From contig NZ_AP023441.1 of assembly GCF_019976755.1 (NCBI RefSeq), positions 4,895,501-4,959,500 on the forward strand: DNA of 64,000 nt. Direction: 5' to 3'. The position numbers were made by a program, and so were the translations under genes. Below the pieces are notes generated by a model. It made no database searches. It was given only the letters and a program-made list of their open reading frames with translations, and had not been told where the DNA came from. Positions 1 through 9,177 of the stretch are shown piece by piece; within the stretch, counting starts at the first letter, position 1, and every line of letters starts with the position of its first letter. The stretch is from Nostoc sp. MS1 (GTDB lineage: Bacteria > Cyanobacteriota > Cyanobacteriia > Cyanobacteriales > Nostocaceae).

Positions 1-417
1 TCTCAAGTATGCAATTACTTCATTAACGTACACCTTATTCTTATCAGTTGATAGGTTATGAATAGGTATAGACAATATACCTGACCAACCTGGGTTTACT
101 TTAGTACCTATGTGGCTTAATCCTCTTGACACTATTAATACTTTAGAATGTATAGTACCACAATAAAAATCATTCAATGCTATACATTCGTTTGTAAATA
201 TTAAGACTGTATCTCGTTCATCTATCTCAAAATAAGACCTATTTGAATCTACATCAGTTTCAATTTTTAAAAGAGATTTATTTTTAATGGAGTAAGCACA
301 CTTACTTGCTGTTAAACCAAGAACAGAACCTTTCAACCTCTCTTTATTAAATGGATAAAACAGTAGATTACCACGTACTAACTCATCGATAATATCTCTA
401 TCACTTAAGACCGACAT
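1..417 (-). CDS. dCTP deaminase / dUTPase-fold protein, partial (C-terminus beyond window)
   Basis: 139 codons are visible and the frame stays open to the window edge. The N-terminus begins MSVLSDRDIIDELVRG, which matches the opening of dCTP deaminases (LSDRDI...G.L...PF). Near residues 109-132 there is GLSHIGTKVNPGWSGIL, matching the family block with H-(I/V)-x(2-3)-(V/I)-(D/N)-PGW-(S/E)-G. The start is an ATG with a strong ribosome-binding site, AAGGAG, about 8 bases upstream. Two catalytic features look altered: the family motif with DLRLG is replaced by TASKCAYSI, and the catalytic Glu expected a few residues after PGWSG aligns with Pro or Ile (ILSIPIHN). It may therefore bind rather than deaminate nucleotides. 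It lies downstream of, and on the same strand as, a thymidylate-synthase-like gene, which fits pyrimidine deoxynucleotide metabolism. Fold assignment is fairly sure; activity is not. Confidence 0.7.
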   Translation of the reverse strand, partial: MSVLSDRDIIDELVRGNLLFYPFNKERLKGSVLGLTASKCAYSIKNKSLLKIETDVDSNRSYFEIDERDTVLIFTNECIALNDFYCGTIHSKVLIVSRGLSHIGTKVNPGWSGILSIPIHNLSTDKNKVYVNEVIAYLR

Positions 418-666
418 GCAAAGACTCCTTAATTTCACAAAACACCAGAACTTCTTACAATATTAACTAGCATGGCTATATAGCTATGCAGTAAAATTAT
501 TGCGTATAATTTTCTATAATTTATCTAACTGTATTGTTTAAAACGCCACCTTGAATATACGTAATTTAATACGGTAACTAAAGTATGAAAAAAGCACGTT
601 AATTTTTAACTAATCAGTATCTATTCTAAGTTTGCTATCTATTGAGATAGATAACACTTTTGAGGC

Positions 667-2160
667 TTACTGATCCTGAATGTAAGGCTTACCAAGTTTC
701 ATCGATTGACTAGCCTTTTGTAATTCCAGACCTAAGTAACCTGCGTGTTCTGGCTGAATAGCTGGCGACTCAGCACAAATTTCTCTAAGTAAATTAAGAG
801 GATTTTTTCCTCGATAAGATTTGACTACTTCACCACTACCTGATGTGGTTTGAGTCACGACAATTTCCAGATTATCGACTTCAATTAAAAAGTTTCCTGA
901 AGGGTCATTATAATTACGCTGCTTAAGAATTGAAGCATATTGATTGGTAATTAGTCTGTCTGCATTTTCCCAAGTATCATCATATATGTGAGCCGACTGA
1001 CTGATAGTAATCAATGGCCCCATCTTTAAATCATATTCAGAAATTTCCGCAATTTTATCTCTAATATGTTGTTGTAAAGCCCTGAGTCCCATTGCATTTG
1101 CAGGCCAAGCAGCAAACATATCATTACTTCTTAATGTAGCAGTTAGTGATAACTCATTATCAACAACTCTCAACCAAATATGATTCAGACATGGACTACC
1201 GCCTTTTTCATGGTCTTTCACATCCCATAAGCTCATGACAGCAGAAGCCGCGTCAATTTCTCCGATTAATTTATGAATAACTTGCTCAATTTGATCACGA
1301 CCAAACCAAGAACGCAATCGTTGACCATAAGTATATTTCAAACCTTCACGGTATGGAGCATCATCTAGAATTTGTGAGATATATTCTTGTAAAAAATTGT
1401 GGTCAATTGGCAGATAATTAGGCTCAGGAAAATAAAAATCGGCAGGCTCATCAGTAATTACCGCCATTAAGTCAATCAGTTCTTGCCATTGTCCATCATA
1501 ACCAGTGGGGCGAATTGTTCCGGTTGTTTTGATGCGATGAATAATTTTTACCCATGTTTCGGCTATAGTTTTACCTTCTATTCTGTGTCCGTATCTTGGC
1601 CCTGGTAGAACAGTCGGTTCAACAGTAGTCATGGGAAATTCTAATGGCGTTCCCCAAGGAGTAACTGCTTCCTCTTGTGCATAGGATTTAATTAAACTAA
1701 CAGCTTCACTTATAGATTTTGCTTCACTATACTTTATTGACTGCCGCAGATGTTCCAACGCATCGGCATCTACTTCTATATCTATATAACCAGGAATAGC
1801 AGAGCGAATTACCCAACAACTAAGTCCAGTATCAGATACACCCTCTGTAAAACCATGACGGAAAAATTCTAGTAAGCACTCTCCTGCACCGGAATTTTTA
1901 TCTTCCTTAGTGGCGTTAAGCACAACTAAATAACGCACATGAGGATTCCAAAGTAAATTACGAATCAGTAAACTGATGCCTCTGGTAGGTGAGTACAACT
2001 GCCCAATTACAGCATATTCTTGCGGTTCTATGTGTTTGGCGATCGCACTTTTTACAGTCCATCCTGTAATCACTGCTACTTGCCCATTGCCATAAATCAG
2101 TTGATTTGGCTTGTACAGTGCCTTGTACTCAAATTGGGTGGCTTTACCCGCTAGTGTCAT
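667..2160 (-). CDS. DUF4346-like domain fused to thymidylate synthase-like domain
   Basis: About 497 residues. The C-terminal half resembles archaeal-type ThyA: a Cys in the context GGSPCLNHIWLRV (candidate nucleophile that attacks C6 of dUMP), then LSLTATLRSNDMFAAWPANA and a long helix with LRALQQHI, matching the R-S-x-D-x(2)-x-(G/A)-x-P-x-N region that binds phosphate and folate/dUMP. The N-terminal half (VIGQLYSPTRGISLLIRN, YLVVLNATKEDKNSG) looks like DUF4346, a domain related to the methyltransferase subunit MtrA; that assignment is from memory and tentative. The reading frame could begin at a TTG at 2181, but the ATG at 2160 leaves the first domain intact. Neither start has a clear ribosome-binding site. 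A spacer of about 250 bases separates it from the dCTP-deaminase-like gene, which may be co-transcribed. Confidence 0.72.
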   Translation of the reverse strand: MTLAGKATQFEYKALYKPNQLIYGNGQVAVITGWTVKSAIAKHIEPQEYAVIGQLYSPTRGISLLIRNLLWNPHVRYLVVLNATKEDKNSGAGECLLEFFRHGFTEGVSDTGLSCWVIRSAIPGYIDIEVDADALEHLRQSIKYSEAKSISEAVSLIKSYAQEEAVTPWGTPLEFPMTTVEPTVLPGPRYGHRIEGKTIAETWVKIIHRIKTTGTIRPTGYDGQWQELIDLMAVITDEPADFYFPEPNYLPIDHNFLQEYISQILDDAPYREGLKYTYGQRLRSWFGRDQIEQVIHKLIGEIDAASAVMSLWDVKDHEKGGSPCLNHIWLRVVDNELSLTATLRSNDMFAAWPANAMGLRALQQHIRDKIAEISEYDLKMGPLITISQSAHIYDDTWENADRLITNQYASILKQRNYNDPSGNFLIEVDNLEIVVTQTTSGSGEVVKSYRGKNPLNLLREICAESPAIQPEHAGYLGLELQKASQSMKLGKPYIQDQ

Positions 2161-2297
2161 GGTAGTTTGACTAGGTTTCAAAAATCAAGCGTTCTAATGT
2201 ATCATTCTGTGGCTATGTGAGTAAATGGTTTATAAAAATATGATACAGATTGTGGAAATTAGTCTATAAAGAATTTTGCTTACCATACAACTGTAAA

Positions 2298-4793
2298 TTA
2301 ACTCTTAGGAACCGCAGCACAAGTTAAAGTCTGCACATTTGTAGAAGATGAGGTGGCGATTAACTCAATTTTACCCTGAGCGTTACGATACCAAGAAGTG
2401 GCTTGTGTGAGAGTTTCCGGTGATGTAGGTGCTTGGGTAGTCAAGTTGCCGGATTTGCGGAATACACTGATGTCGCGGGTATCAGACCAAGTGCGATCGC
2501 TCCCAATTTGTTGTTGGGGATTTTGTGGTATTCCACCCCTTCCTGTAGCGACAAAACTACTAGCTTGATTATTTGCACAGCCTGTAGAAATTTGCTGCGA
2601 TGGATCTGTGACATTTGCAGGTAGTTCAACTAAGCCAGAGTTGGGATCAAGTCCAATGTTATTGATTTGCACCTCTCCACTAACTCCAAATTGAGAACTA
2701 GCAGTGATATCGTTTTCTGGAGTAAGTTGAGGACGATACTCTAAACCAAAGATACTTTTGGTAGTGAGTTGAATTTTCCCGCCATTCCCTTGGAAGGCAT
2801 TAGCGATAATGTCGCTATTTTCTAGACCAATAATAAAGGGTGCATCAATAGTCAGATTGCCCCCATTACCTGTACCGCCTGCTTCGGTTGATATCAGGCT
2901 GCTCTGTCGCATAACTATAGTATTTTGCACCTGCAAGTTGAGATTACCACCCTCACCAGACTGCGCCGAAGCTGTAATCCTACCACGATTGTTGAGAAAA
3001 ATAGAGCCAGCGTTGATGCGTAACGCCCCAGCATTACCGCTTCCCTCATTCTGGACATTGATTAATGCACCATCGCTAACAGTTAATTTACTTGTATTAA
3101 TTGTTAGGCTACCAGAGTCTCCAGAGGGTGCAGGTGGAAGTTTAAAGCGTTGACGGAATGATTCATCTAAAATATTGGCAGAGGAACTAATTAGGCTGGG
3201 ATTGCGGGAACCTGGCACAGTACCCATGACTTCAATAGAGTCAGTAGCATTAATTACTAAATTACCACCTTTGCCACTAGCAACAGTAGAGGAATCAACT
3301 CTGCCTCCATTGCTGAGGATGAGTCTATTAGTATCTACTTGTACATTGCCAGCATTGCCAGCAGAAAGAGCAGGAGAACTAATCGAACTAGGGATAAATA
3401 ATCCCGGCATAAATCCATTTAATTCTATTAACTCAGTTGCCTTGACAGTCACATTCCCCGCCGCACCACTACCAAGGCTGGCAGCGCTAATTGCCCCACC
3501 ATTTACAGCAGTTAACTGTCTAGTGGAAATGTGGATATCTCCAGCCGAACCAACACCGTAGGTTCCAGTAGAAATAGAGCTTGGATTGGGGTAAATGGGT
3601 GTAAAACCGATTAATTTCAATGAATCATCAACTTTTAGGGTAATATTGCTAGATTTACCCGAACCATAGGTGTAAGAATTAATTCTTCCGCCCTGCTCTA
3701 ATACTAACTGTCTAGTCGTAACTGCAATCTCTCCATTATTACCAGTAGCCAAGGTTTCATTCCGCAAACCGCTAGGTATGAGACTATTGGCATCAACACC
3801 TATACCCTCGAACAATTCAGCAGCTCGGATGTTAATACCTTCAGAGGATTGTGACCCCAAGTTTTGGATGAGAGCAACTGACCCATCAATGAAACTAACC
3901 TGCACTCCTTGGATTTGAATTGCTCCCCCACCAAGACCACTAGCATCAGCTAAGGCTTTTTGAGAAAAGTGAATATCTCGGAAACTCTGCACATTGTCAT
4001 AGTTAAATTTCCCACCCTCAAAGCTGACCATTCCAGCACCAACGCTGCCTAACTCGATACGTCCGTCCGTCGCTTTGAGAGTACCACCGACTAAACTAAT
4101 ATCCCCACCGATCAGGGCTAAGGTCTTTCCTGGCTTAACTTCTAGCTGTATTCCTGTGACATGGCTTTGTGGATTAATGGGTGAGTTACCTGGATTGGCT
4201 GAATTGAGTAGTTGTAATTGATGTCCTGTACCCTCAACCTGAATTGGTTTTGGGGTTGTGCCAAACTGTAAGCCAATGGGTACGGCTAGGGTGAGTAGTG
4301 GTGTGCCGGAAGTAGGTGTAACGACAAATTCTGCACCATCGGCAAACTTGATGCTATTGGCTGTGCTACCCACAAACGAGCCACCGATATCTAACTTGGC
4401 ATGGGAACGAAACAGGATACCAGCCGGATTGAGTAAAAAGAGATTAGCGCTGCCATTAGCTTGAATTAAGCCATCAATGTCAGATATGTTACCGCCTGTG
4501 ACACGGCTGAAGATGTTTTGAATATCTGTGGCGTTGTTGAAGACTGCCGAGCCGTTGCTGGGAACAGAGAATTGGCTGAAGCTGTGGAAGAGATTATTCC
4601 CGACACGAGTACCATCGGTAATGATAAATTTAGTGCCACTTTGGGTAACGGTAGTATTTAGCGTACCATCAGAGATAACATCGGCTTTGGCATAGTCATA
4701 CCATATAAGCATCATTCCTAACGATAGCAATAAGCAATTGCTCAATATGCCTAAGTCATTAAACAAACCCAATAAAGTAGGGGGTTTTTGCAT
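2298..4793 (-). CDS. TpsA-type filamentous haemagglutinin, secreted adhesin
   Basis: 831 residues. After a hydrophobic signal segment (about residues 16-32, LSNCLLLSLGMMLIWYDYAKA) comes a classic two-partner-secretion domain: VISDGTLNTTVTQSG, FSQFSVPSNGSAVF, FSRVTGGNISDIDGLIQANG, NLFLLNPAGILF and GGSFVGSTA. The rest is repeated beta-helix sequence rich in G-N-x-G and V-D-T-x-x-L-x-L-x-x-G-G runs, which would form the secreted passenger. The ATG at 4793 has GGAGA about 6 bases upstream; an upstream TTG at 4817 would only add 8 residues. The family needs a TpsB outer-membrane porin, and one is present at 14661-16430 on the same strand. TPS domain call is secure; ligand and function of the passenger are unknown. 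Confidence 0.9.
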   Translation of the reverse strand: MQKPPTLLGLFNDLGILSNCLLLSLGMMLIWYDYAKADVISDGTLNTTVTQSGTKFIITDGTRVGNNLFHSFSQFSVPSNGSAVFNNATDIQNIFSRVTGGNISDIDGLIQANGSANLFLLNPAGILFRSHAKLDIGGSFVGSTANSIKFADGAEFVVTPTSGTPLLTLAVPIGLQFGTTPKPIQVEGTGHQLQLLNSANPGNSPINPQSHVTGIQLEVKPGKTLALIGGDISLVGGTLKATDGRIELGSVGAGMVSFEGGKFNYDNVQSFRDIHFSQKALADASGLGGGAIQIQGVQVSFIDGSVALIQNLGSQSSEGINIRAAELFEGIGVDANSLIPSGLRNETLATGNNGEIAVTTRQLVLEQGGRINSYTYGSGKSSNITLKVDDSLKLIGFTPIYPNPSSISTGTYGVGSAGDIHISTRQLTAVNGGAISAASLGSGAAGNVTVKATELIELNGFMPGLFIPSSISSPALSAGNAGNVQVDTNRLILSNGGRVDSSTVASGKGGNLVINATDSIEVMGTVPGSRNPSLISSSANILDESFRQRFKLPPAPSGDSGSLTINTSKLTVSDGALINVQNEGSGNAGALRINAGSIFLNNRGRITASAQSGEGGNLNLQVQNTIVMRQSSLISTEAGGTGNGGNLTIDAPFIIGLENSDIIANAFQGNGGKIQLTTKSIFGLEYRPQLTPENDITASSQFGVSGEVQINNIGLDPNSGLVELPANVTDPSQQISTGCANNQASSFVATGRGGIPQNPQQQIGSDRTWSDTRDISVFRKSGNLTTQAPTSPETLTQATSWYRNAQGKIELIATSSSTNVQTLTCAAVPKS

Positions 4794-5004
4794 CTCCCAT
4801 TCTCCGCATATATCCAATACTTAGTCTTCCCATAAATGACTTTATATTTAACACAAACTAATTATCTTAATTCTGGGCTTAAAGGCTTTGTTTATTTTCT
4901 ACATTGGTAGTTGTATTTTCTACAAAAATTAGTTAATTTTTATTATTTTATCAGTGTTTTTTAATCAATTGTCTTAATTTATTATTTTTTAGATTAAAAA
5001 TTAC

Positions 5005-6297
5005 TTAGCCACAGTAATTAATTGGTAGAATAATAGTAAACTGTGTCCCATCACCGAGTGTTGAGTTACAATTAATATTTCCATGATGTTTATTAACAAT
5101 AATTTCGTGACTAATAGCTAATCCTAAACCTGTACCTTTTCCTACAGGTTTAGTTGTAAAAGATTGTTCAAAAATTCTCGCTTGCACTTCCAACGGCATA
5201 CCACATCCGTTATCTCGAATTGAAATTATGACATTTTCTCGCTGAGAATCAACTGATGTGATGATATGGATAGTGGGTTGGCTAGATGTCTGTTGAAAAT
5301 ATTGGTGGTCAGTTTCATCAAAAGCATCAACAGCATTGGCAATGATATTCATGAATACTTGATTAAGTTGTCCAGGATAGCAACTAATTGGCGGCAAATT
5401 TCCATATTCTGTAACAACTTTAATTTCTGTGCGGTTCCCACTACCTTTTAAACGATGCTTTAATAGCATCAAAGTACTATCAATCCCTTCGTGAATTTGA
5501 AACTCTACTTGAGATGAAATATCTGCACGAGCAAAGGTTCTTAGGGATAAACTAATATCTTTAAGACGGTTAATTCCCTGGCTCATTGATTTAATTAATT
5601 TAGGTAAATCCTCATGAATATACTCCAGGTCAATTTCTGCAATTAAATCCTCAATTTCTGGGTCTGAATCTGGGAATTTCTGTTGTTGTAAACTTATTAA
5701 ACTGAGCAGACTATTTGTATATTCTTCTATATGAGATAAGCTACCAGCAATAAAACCAATGGGGTTATTAATTTCATGCCCAATTCCTGCTACTAGTTGT
5801 CCAAGAATGGACATTTTTTCGCTTTGGATTAGTTGTAATTGTGTTTGTTGTAAATTATGTAAAGATTGGGTTAATTCTGCGGTACGCTTTTGTACGGATT
5901 CTTCTAATGTGCGAGTAAGATGGGAGATTTTTAAATGTAATTTTAATCGTGCAATAACTTCTTCCTGTTGGAAAGGTTTGGTGATATAGTCAACTGCGCC
6001 AATTTCTAATCCCTTTACCTTGTCTTTAGCATCAGCCAGCGCAGTCATAAAAATAATAGGGATATTTTCTGTAATTGGATTTGCTTTTAACCGCCGACAA
6101 GTTTCAAATCCATCAATACCCGGCATCATCACATCAAGAAGAATAAGATCGGGAATGGCATATTCTGTCTGCTCGATCGCCGATTCTCCATCTGTGGCCA
6201 TCAGTGCTTTCCAGCCATACCCTTGAATTGCTTCTGATAGCACCTTGAGATTATTAGGATTATCATCTACTAAGAGGATATGTACTGGCCTAGTCAT
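5005..6297 (-). CDS. response regulator-histidine kinase hybrid
   Basis: 430 residues. Residues 1-125 form a receiver domain (HILLVDDN, LILLDVMMPG with phospho-acceptor Asp55, TKPF Lys). A coiled coil follows (about 128-165), then a kinase dimerisation/phosphorylation helix GQLVAGIGHEINNPIGF with His174, and an ATPase domain with N-box NIIANAVDAFDE, G1 box DNGCGMP and G2 box GKGTGLGLAIS. The His box HEINNP is the type common in cyanobacterial hybrid kinases. The start codon overlaps the stop of the upstream CHASE2 kinase as ATGA, so the two are translationally coupled; phosphotransfer from that kinase to Asp55 is a reasonable inference. Downstream is the TpsA gene after about 210 bases. Confidence 0.9.
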   Translation of the reverse strand: MTRPVHILLVDDNPNNLKVLSEAIQGYGWKALMATDGESAIEQTEYAIPDLILLDVMMPGIDGFETCRRLKANPITENIPIIFMTALADAKDKVKGLEIGAVDYITKPFQQEEVIARLKLHLKISHLTRTLEESVQKRTAELTQSLHNLQQTQLQLIQSEKMSILGQLVAGIGHEINNPIGFIAGSLSHIEEYTNSLLSLISLQQQKFPDSDPEIEDLIAEIDLEYIHEDLPKLIKSMSQGINRLKDISLSLRTFARADISSQVEFQIHEGIDSTLMLLKHRLKGSGNRTEIKVVTEYGNLPPISCYPGQLNQVFMNIIANAVDAFDETDHQYFQQTSSQPTIHIITSVDSQRENVIISIRDNGCGMPLEVQARIFEQSFTTKPVGKGTGLGLAISHEIIVNKHHGNINCNSTLGDGTQFTIILPINYCG

Positions 6298-9086
6298 TGG
6301 CGTAACTCCATTGTGATAAACGATTTAAGGAACTTACGGATTTTTGCTGTTTGAAAATCAGCAGCCAATTTGCTCAACTGGGTTGCAAAAGGAGTTAGTT
6401 GAGAGTTTGTTTGAGTTAGTTCTTTTATAATTCCCTCGATCGCCTGAATATCTCCCATCATGGCCAAGTGATATAGTTGCTGCAAAATCTCTTGGGATGG
6501 CACAACTAATTCACTATCAGATATCGCCTCAGATTGAGGAAGCGACGGTTGCGGTGTGGATGGAGCATCATCAATCCAGTCAAATTTCAACACAGAATGT
6601 ATGGTATTGAGTAGTTCATCTGCGTGCAGAGGTTTTGGTACAAATGCGGTGGCTCCTGCTTGGATACTACGCTGACGATTTTCTTCAAAGACGTTAGCAC
6701 TAGAAACAATGATGGGAATATTATTGGTTTGTGGCTGCTTTTGTAGATGAACGATAAACTCAAACCCATCCATATTCGGCATAGCTAAATCTAGCAGAAT
6801 CATATCTGGATGGTGTGCGATCGCCATTTTTAACCCCTGTTCACCGTCGTTAGCTTCTACGGTGCGACAGCCAACTTCTTGCAACAGACGACTGAGGATA
6901 GCACGATGGTTATCATCATCATCGACAATCAAAATTTGTGGAGTATTACCTTGAATACCGATAATTTTTTGGTTGCTGGGGAATGGCGAAGCACCTACAT
7001 TCTGCCAGTCATGGGAAAGAGGAATTGGTAGTTGTAAATCTAGCCAAAATAAACTACCTTCCCCTGGTTGACTCTGTACTTGAATTTCGCTGCCCATCAA
7101 AGCTGCTATTTTTTGACTGATAGCCAAGCCTAAGCCTGTACCTTCAGAACGTTGCTGTGCTGAACCAACTTGCTCGAACGGTAAGAATATTTTTTCTATT
7201 TGCTGTGCAGACATACCAATTCCGGTGTCCTCGATTTGGAAGCGGATTTTGGCAATGGAGTGTGGAGTGGGGGATGGGGATTGTTCGTTTTCTAGTAGCT
7301 CTACTTTTAGTGTGACACCGCCGTTATCAGTGAACTTGATGGCGTTACCTAATAAGTTGATTAAGACTTGGCGGAGGCGCTTCTCGTCTACTTCAACGAC
7401 TGATGGTAGACTATCGCTTACGGAAATCTGGAAGTTAATACTTTTTTCTTTGGCTCGAATACCGCATATTTCCGTAATTCCGTGGAGAAAATTAGGTAAA
7501 TAGACAACTGTAGTTACTAACTCTAATTTACGAGCTTCTATTTTTGACAAATCGAGAATGTCATTAATCAACATGAGGAGGTGTGAACCGCTTTGGTTGA
7601 TAATTTTCACTCCTTGCAGATTTTTCTCGCTCATGTCTGGTGATATTTCTAATACCTGGGCAAAACCCAAGATGGCATTAAGTGGTGTTCTTAGTTCGTG
7701 ACTCATATTAGCTAGGAACTCGCTCTTGGCTTGGTTAGCAGCATCAGCAGCTTGTTTAGCTTCCATTAGTTCGTGGGTGCGTTCCTGAACTTTTAACTCT
7801 AGGGTTTTGGAATAATCTAGTAATTGAGCGTTGGCAATTTCTAATTCTTGATTTGCTGCTTCTAATTTCTTTTGTTTATGGGCGTTAGTTGTGGCGATAA
7901 CGCTACTCAAAAAAGCGGCTAAGGCTGGAGTAATTGGTATTAAAACACCACCTAAAAATAACCCATAACTAGCTCCCAGGAAGCCCCCAGTGATGCTAAC
8001 GCTAGCCCAAAAAATGTTACCACCGGGAATTTGACGTTTGTAACGGGTACTACCTAAGCACCAACTACCTACCGAACCAATAACAGCCCACAAAACAATC
8101 CAGTATGAAGTATAAAGCCCAGAAATACCATTTAGGTTAGTTTTGCCAGTTTTTGCACCCTGTACCAGTTGCAAGGCGATATTAGCGTGAATCACCACAC
8201 CAGGAGTTGGCTTTTGGGCATTTAGCCCGGACGAAAAAGGTGTGCTGAAGAAATCGTTAGTGCTGGAGGCGGTGGAGCCAATAAATACCATGCGATCGCG
8301 CATAAAATCGCTCTTAATTTTACCTGCCAATACATTACGCATGGGAACTGTGCGGAAGGCTGTTTCTGAACCATGCCAATTGAGGAGAATTTGATAGCCA
8401 CCTAAATCAGCTTCTGTATAACCTGCATCTTGATGTTTGAGGGGAACGTAGATGGCTTTACCCAAACGGAATTTCTGTTGCTTTTCATCAACAGATTCTA
8501 AGCTAATTTTTTCTGCTTCTAGATATTTAAGTGCGACTAAAGTTGCCAATCCAGCTTTGATTTTACCTTGGTCTTTGACATCTTCCGCCGTTAGTAAAGC
8601 ACGACGCACAAAGCGATCGCCATCTAACACTAAATCAGCTAATCCTACTTGCTCAAGTTTTTTCAGTTCCGGTGGGGGATTGACGCGCTCACCAGTAATT
8701 TTCTCAACTCCGATTAAATTGGGAGTAGTCCGAAAAACTTGCACCAGCTTTTCATATCCCTGACTTTCTGGCAAATCCCTATATAAATCTAAACCGATAG
8801 CTCTGGGTTTCTGTTGTTTAATTTTGGTTAGTAATTCTGCTAATGACCAATCTGGAATCGGCCATTTACCCACTGTTTGAATATCTTTTTCATCAATTGT
8901 GACAATGACAATTTCATCAGCGATTTCCTCAGATACGTGCTGACGTACCCATTGATCGCGTAGTTTCCATTCCAGTAAATTAAACAGTCCCAATGATTGC
9001 CCGACAATCACTATCACGGCCACACTAGGAGTAATAATCAAAATGCTGCGAGTGCGATTGATGAAGGATTTAAGTTTACGCCACAT
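6294..9086 (-). CDS. CHASE2-domain hybrid sensor histidine kinase
   Basis: 930 residues. A transmembrane helix (about 13-33) precedes an extracytoplasmic CHASE2 sensor domain (about 38-315: IVIVTIDEKDIQTVGKWPIPD, RMVFIGSTASSTNDFFSTPF). Two to three membrane helices follow (about 325-400), then a coiled coil and a HisKA domain with His463 in FLANMSHELRTPLNAILGF. The ATPase domain has NLLGNAIKFTDNG, DTGIGM and GTGLGLAIS. A receiver domain (about 717-831) has Asp766 in ILLDLAMPNMDG. A helical tail (about 850-930) resembles the region after the receiver in BarA-like kinases but has no obvious phosphotransfer His. It overlaps the next gene by 4 bases (ATGA). The insertion sequence begins 91 bases upstream of its start, so expression may now depend on transcription out of that element. 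Confidence 0.9.
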   Translation of the reverse strand: MWRKLKSFINRTRSILIITPSVAVIVIVGQSLGLFNLLEWKLRDQWVRQHVSEEIADEIVIVTIDEKDIQTVGKWPIPDWSLAELLTKIKQQKPRAIGLDLYRDLPESQGYEKLVQVFRTTPNLIGVEKITGERVNPPPELKKLEQVGLADLVLDGDRFVRRALLTAEDVKDQGKIKAGLATLVALKYLEAEKISLESVDEKQQKFRLGKAIYVPLKHQDAGYTEADLGGYQILLNWHGSETAFRTVPMRNVLAGKIKSDFMRDRMVFIGSTASSTNDFFSTPFSSGLNAQKPTPGVVIHANIALQLVQGAKTGKTNLNGISGLYTSYWIVLWAVIGSVGSWCLGSTRYKRQIPGGNIFWASVSITGGFLGASYGLFLGGVLIPITPALAAFLSSVIATTNAHKQKKLEAANQELEIANAQLLDYSKTLELKVQERTHELMEAKQAADAANQAKSEFLANMSHELRTPLNAILGFAQVLEISPDMSEKNLQGVKIINQSGSHLLMLINDILDLSKIEARKLELVTTVVYLPNFLHGITEICGIRAKEKSINFQISVSDSLPSVVEVDEKRLRQVLINLLGNAIKFTDNGGVTLKVELLENEQSPSPTPHSIAKIRFQIEDTGIGMSAQQIEKIFLPFEQVGSAQQRSEGTGLGLAISQKIAALMGSEIQVQSQPGEGSLFWLDLQLPIPLSHDWQNVGASPFPSNQKIIGIQGNTPQILIVDDDDNHRAILSRLLQEVGCRTVEANDGEQGLKMAIAHHPDMILLDLAMPNMDGFEFIVHLQKQPQTNNIPIIVSSANVFEENRQRSIQAGATAFVPKPLHADELLNTIHSVLKFDWIDDAPSTPQPSLPQSEAISDSELVVPSQEILQQLYHLAMMGDIQAIEGIIKELTQTNSQLTPFATQLSKLAADFQTAKIRKFLKSFITMELRQ

Positions 9087-9177
9087 AGAGCAGAGAATAG
9101 AGAACGGAGGACAGGGAACAGAAAAGAAAATTTTTTGGAGTAAGGATTTTATTATTAGTTAATGTCTGATTTATCTA

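Noticed and set aside
2433..4464. Several plus-strand open frames inside the TpsA gene
   Set aside because: They are antisense shadows of a strongly supported gene with a clear domain; no start sites or motifs.
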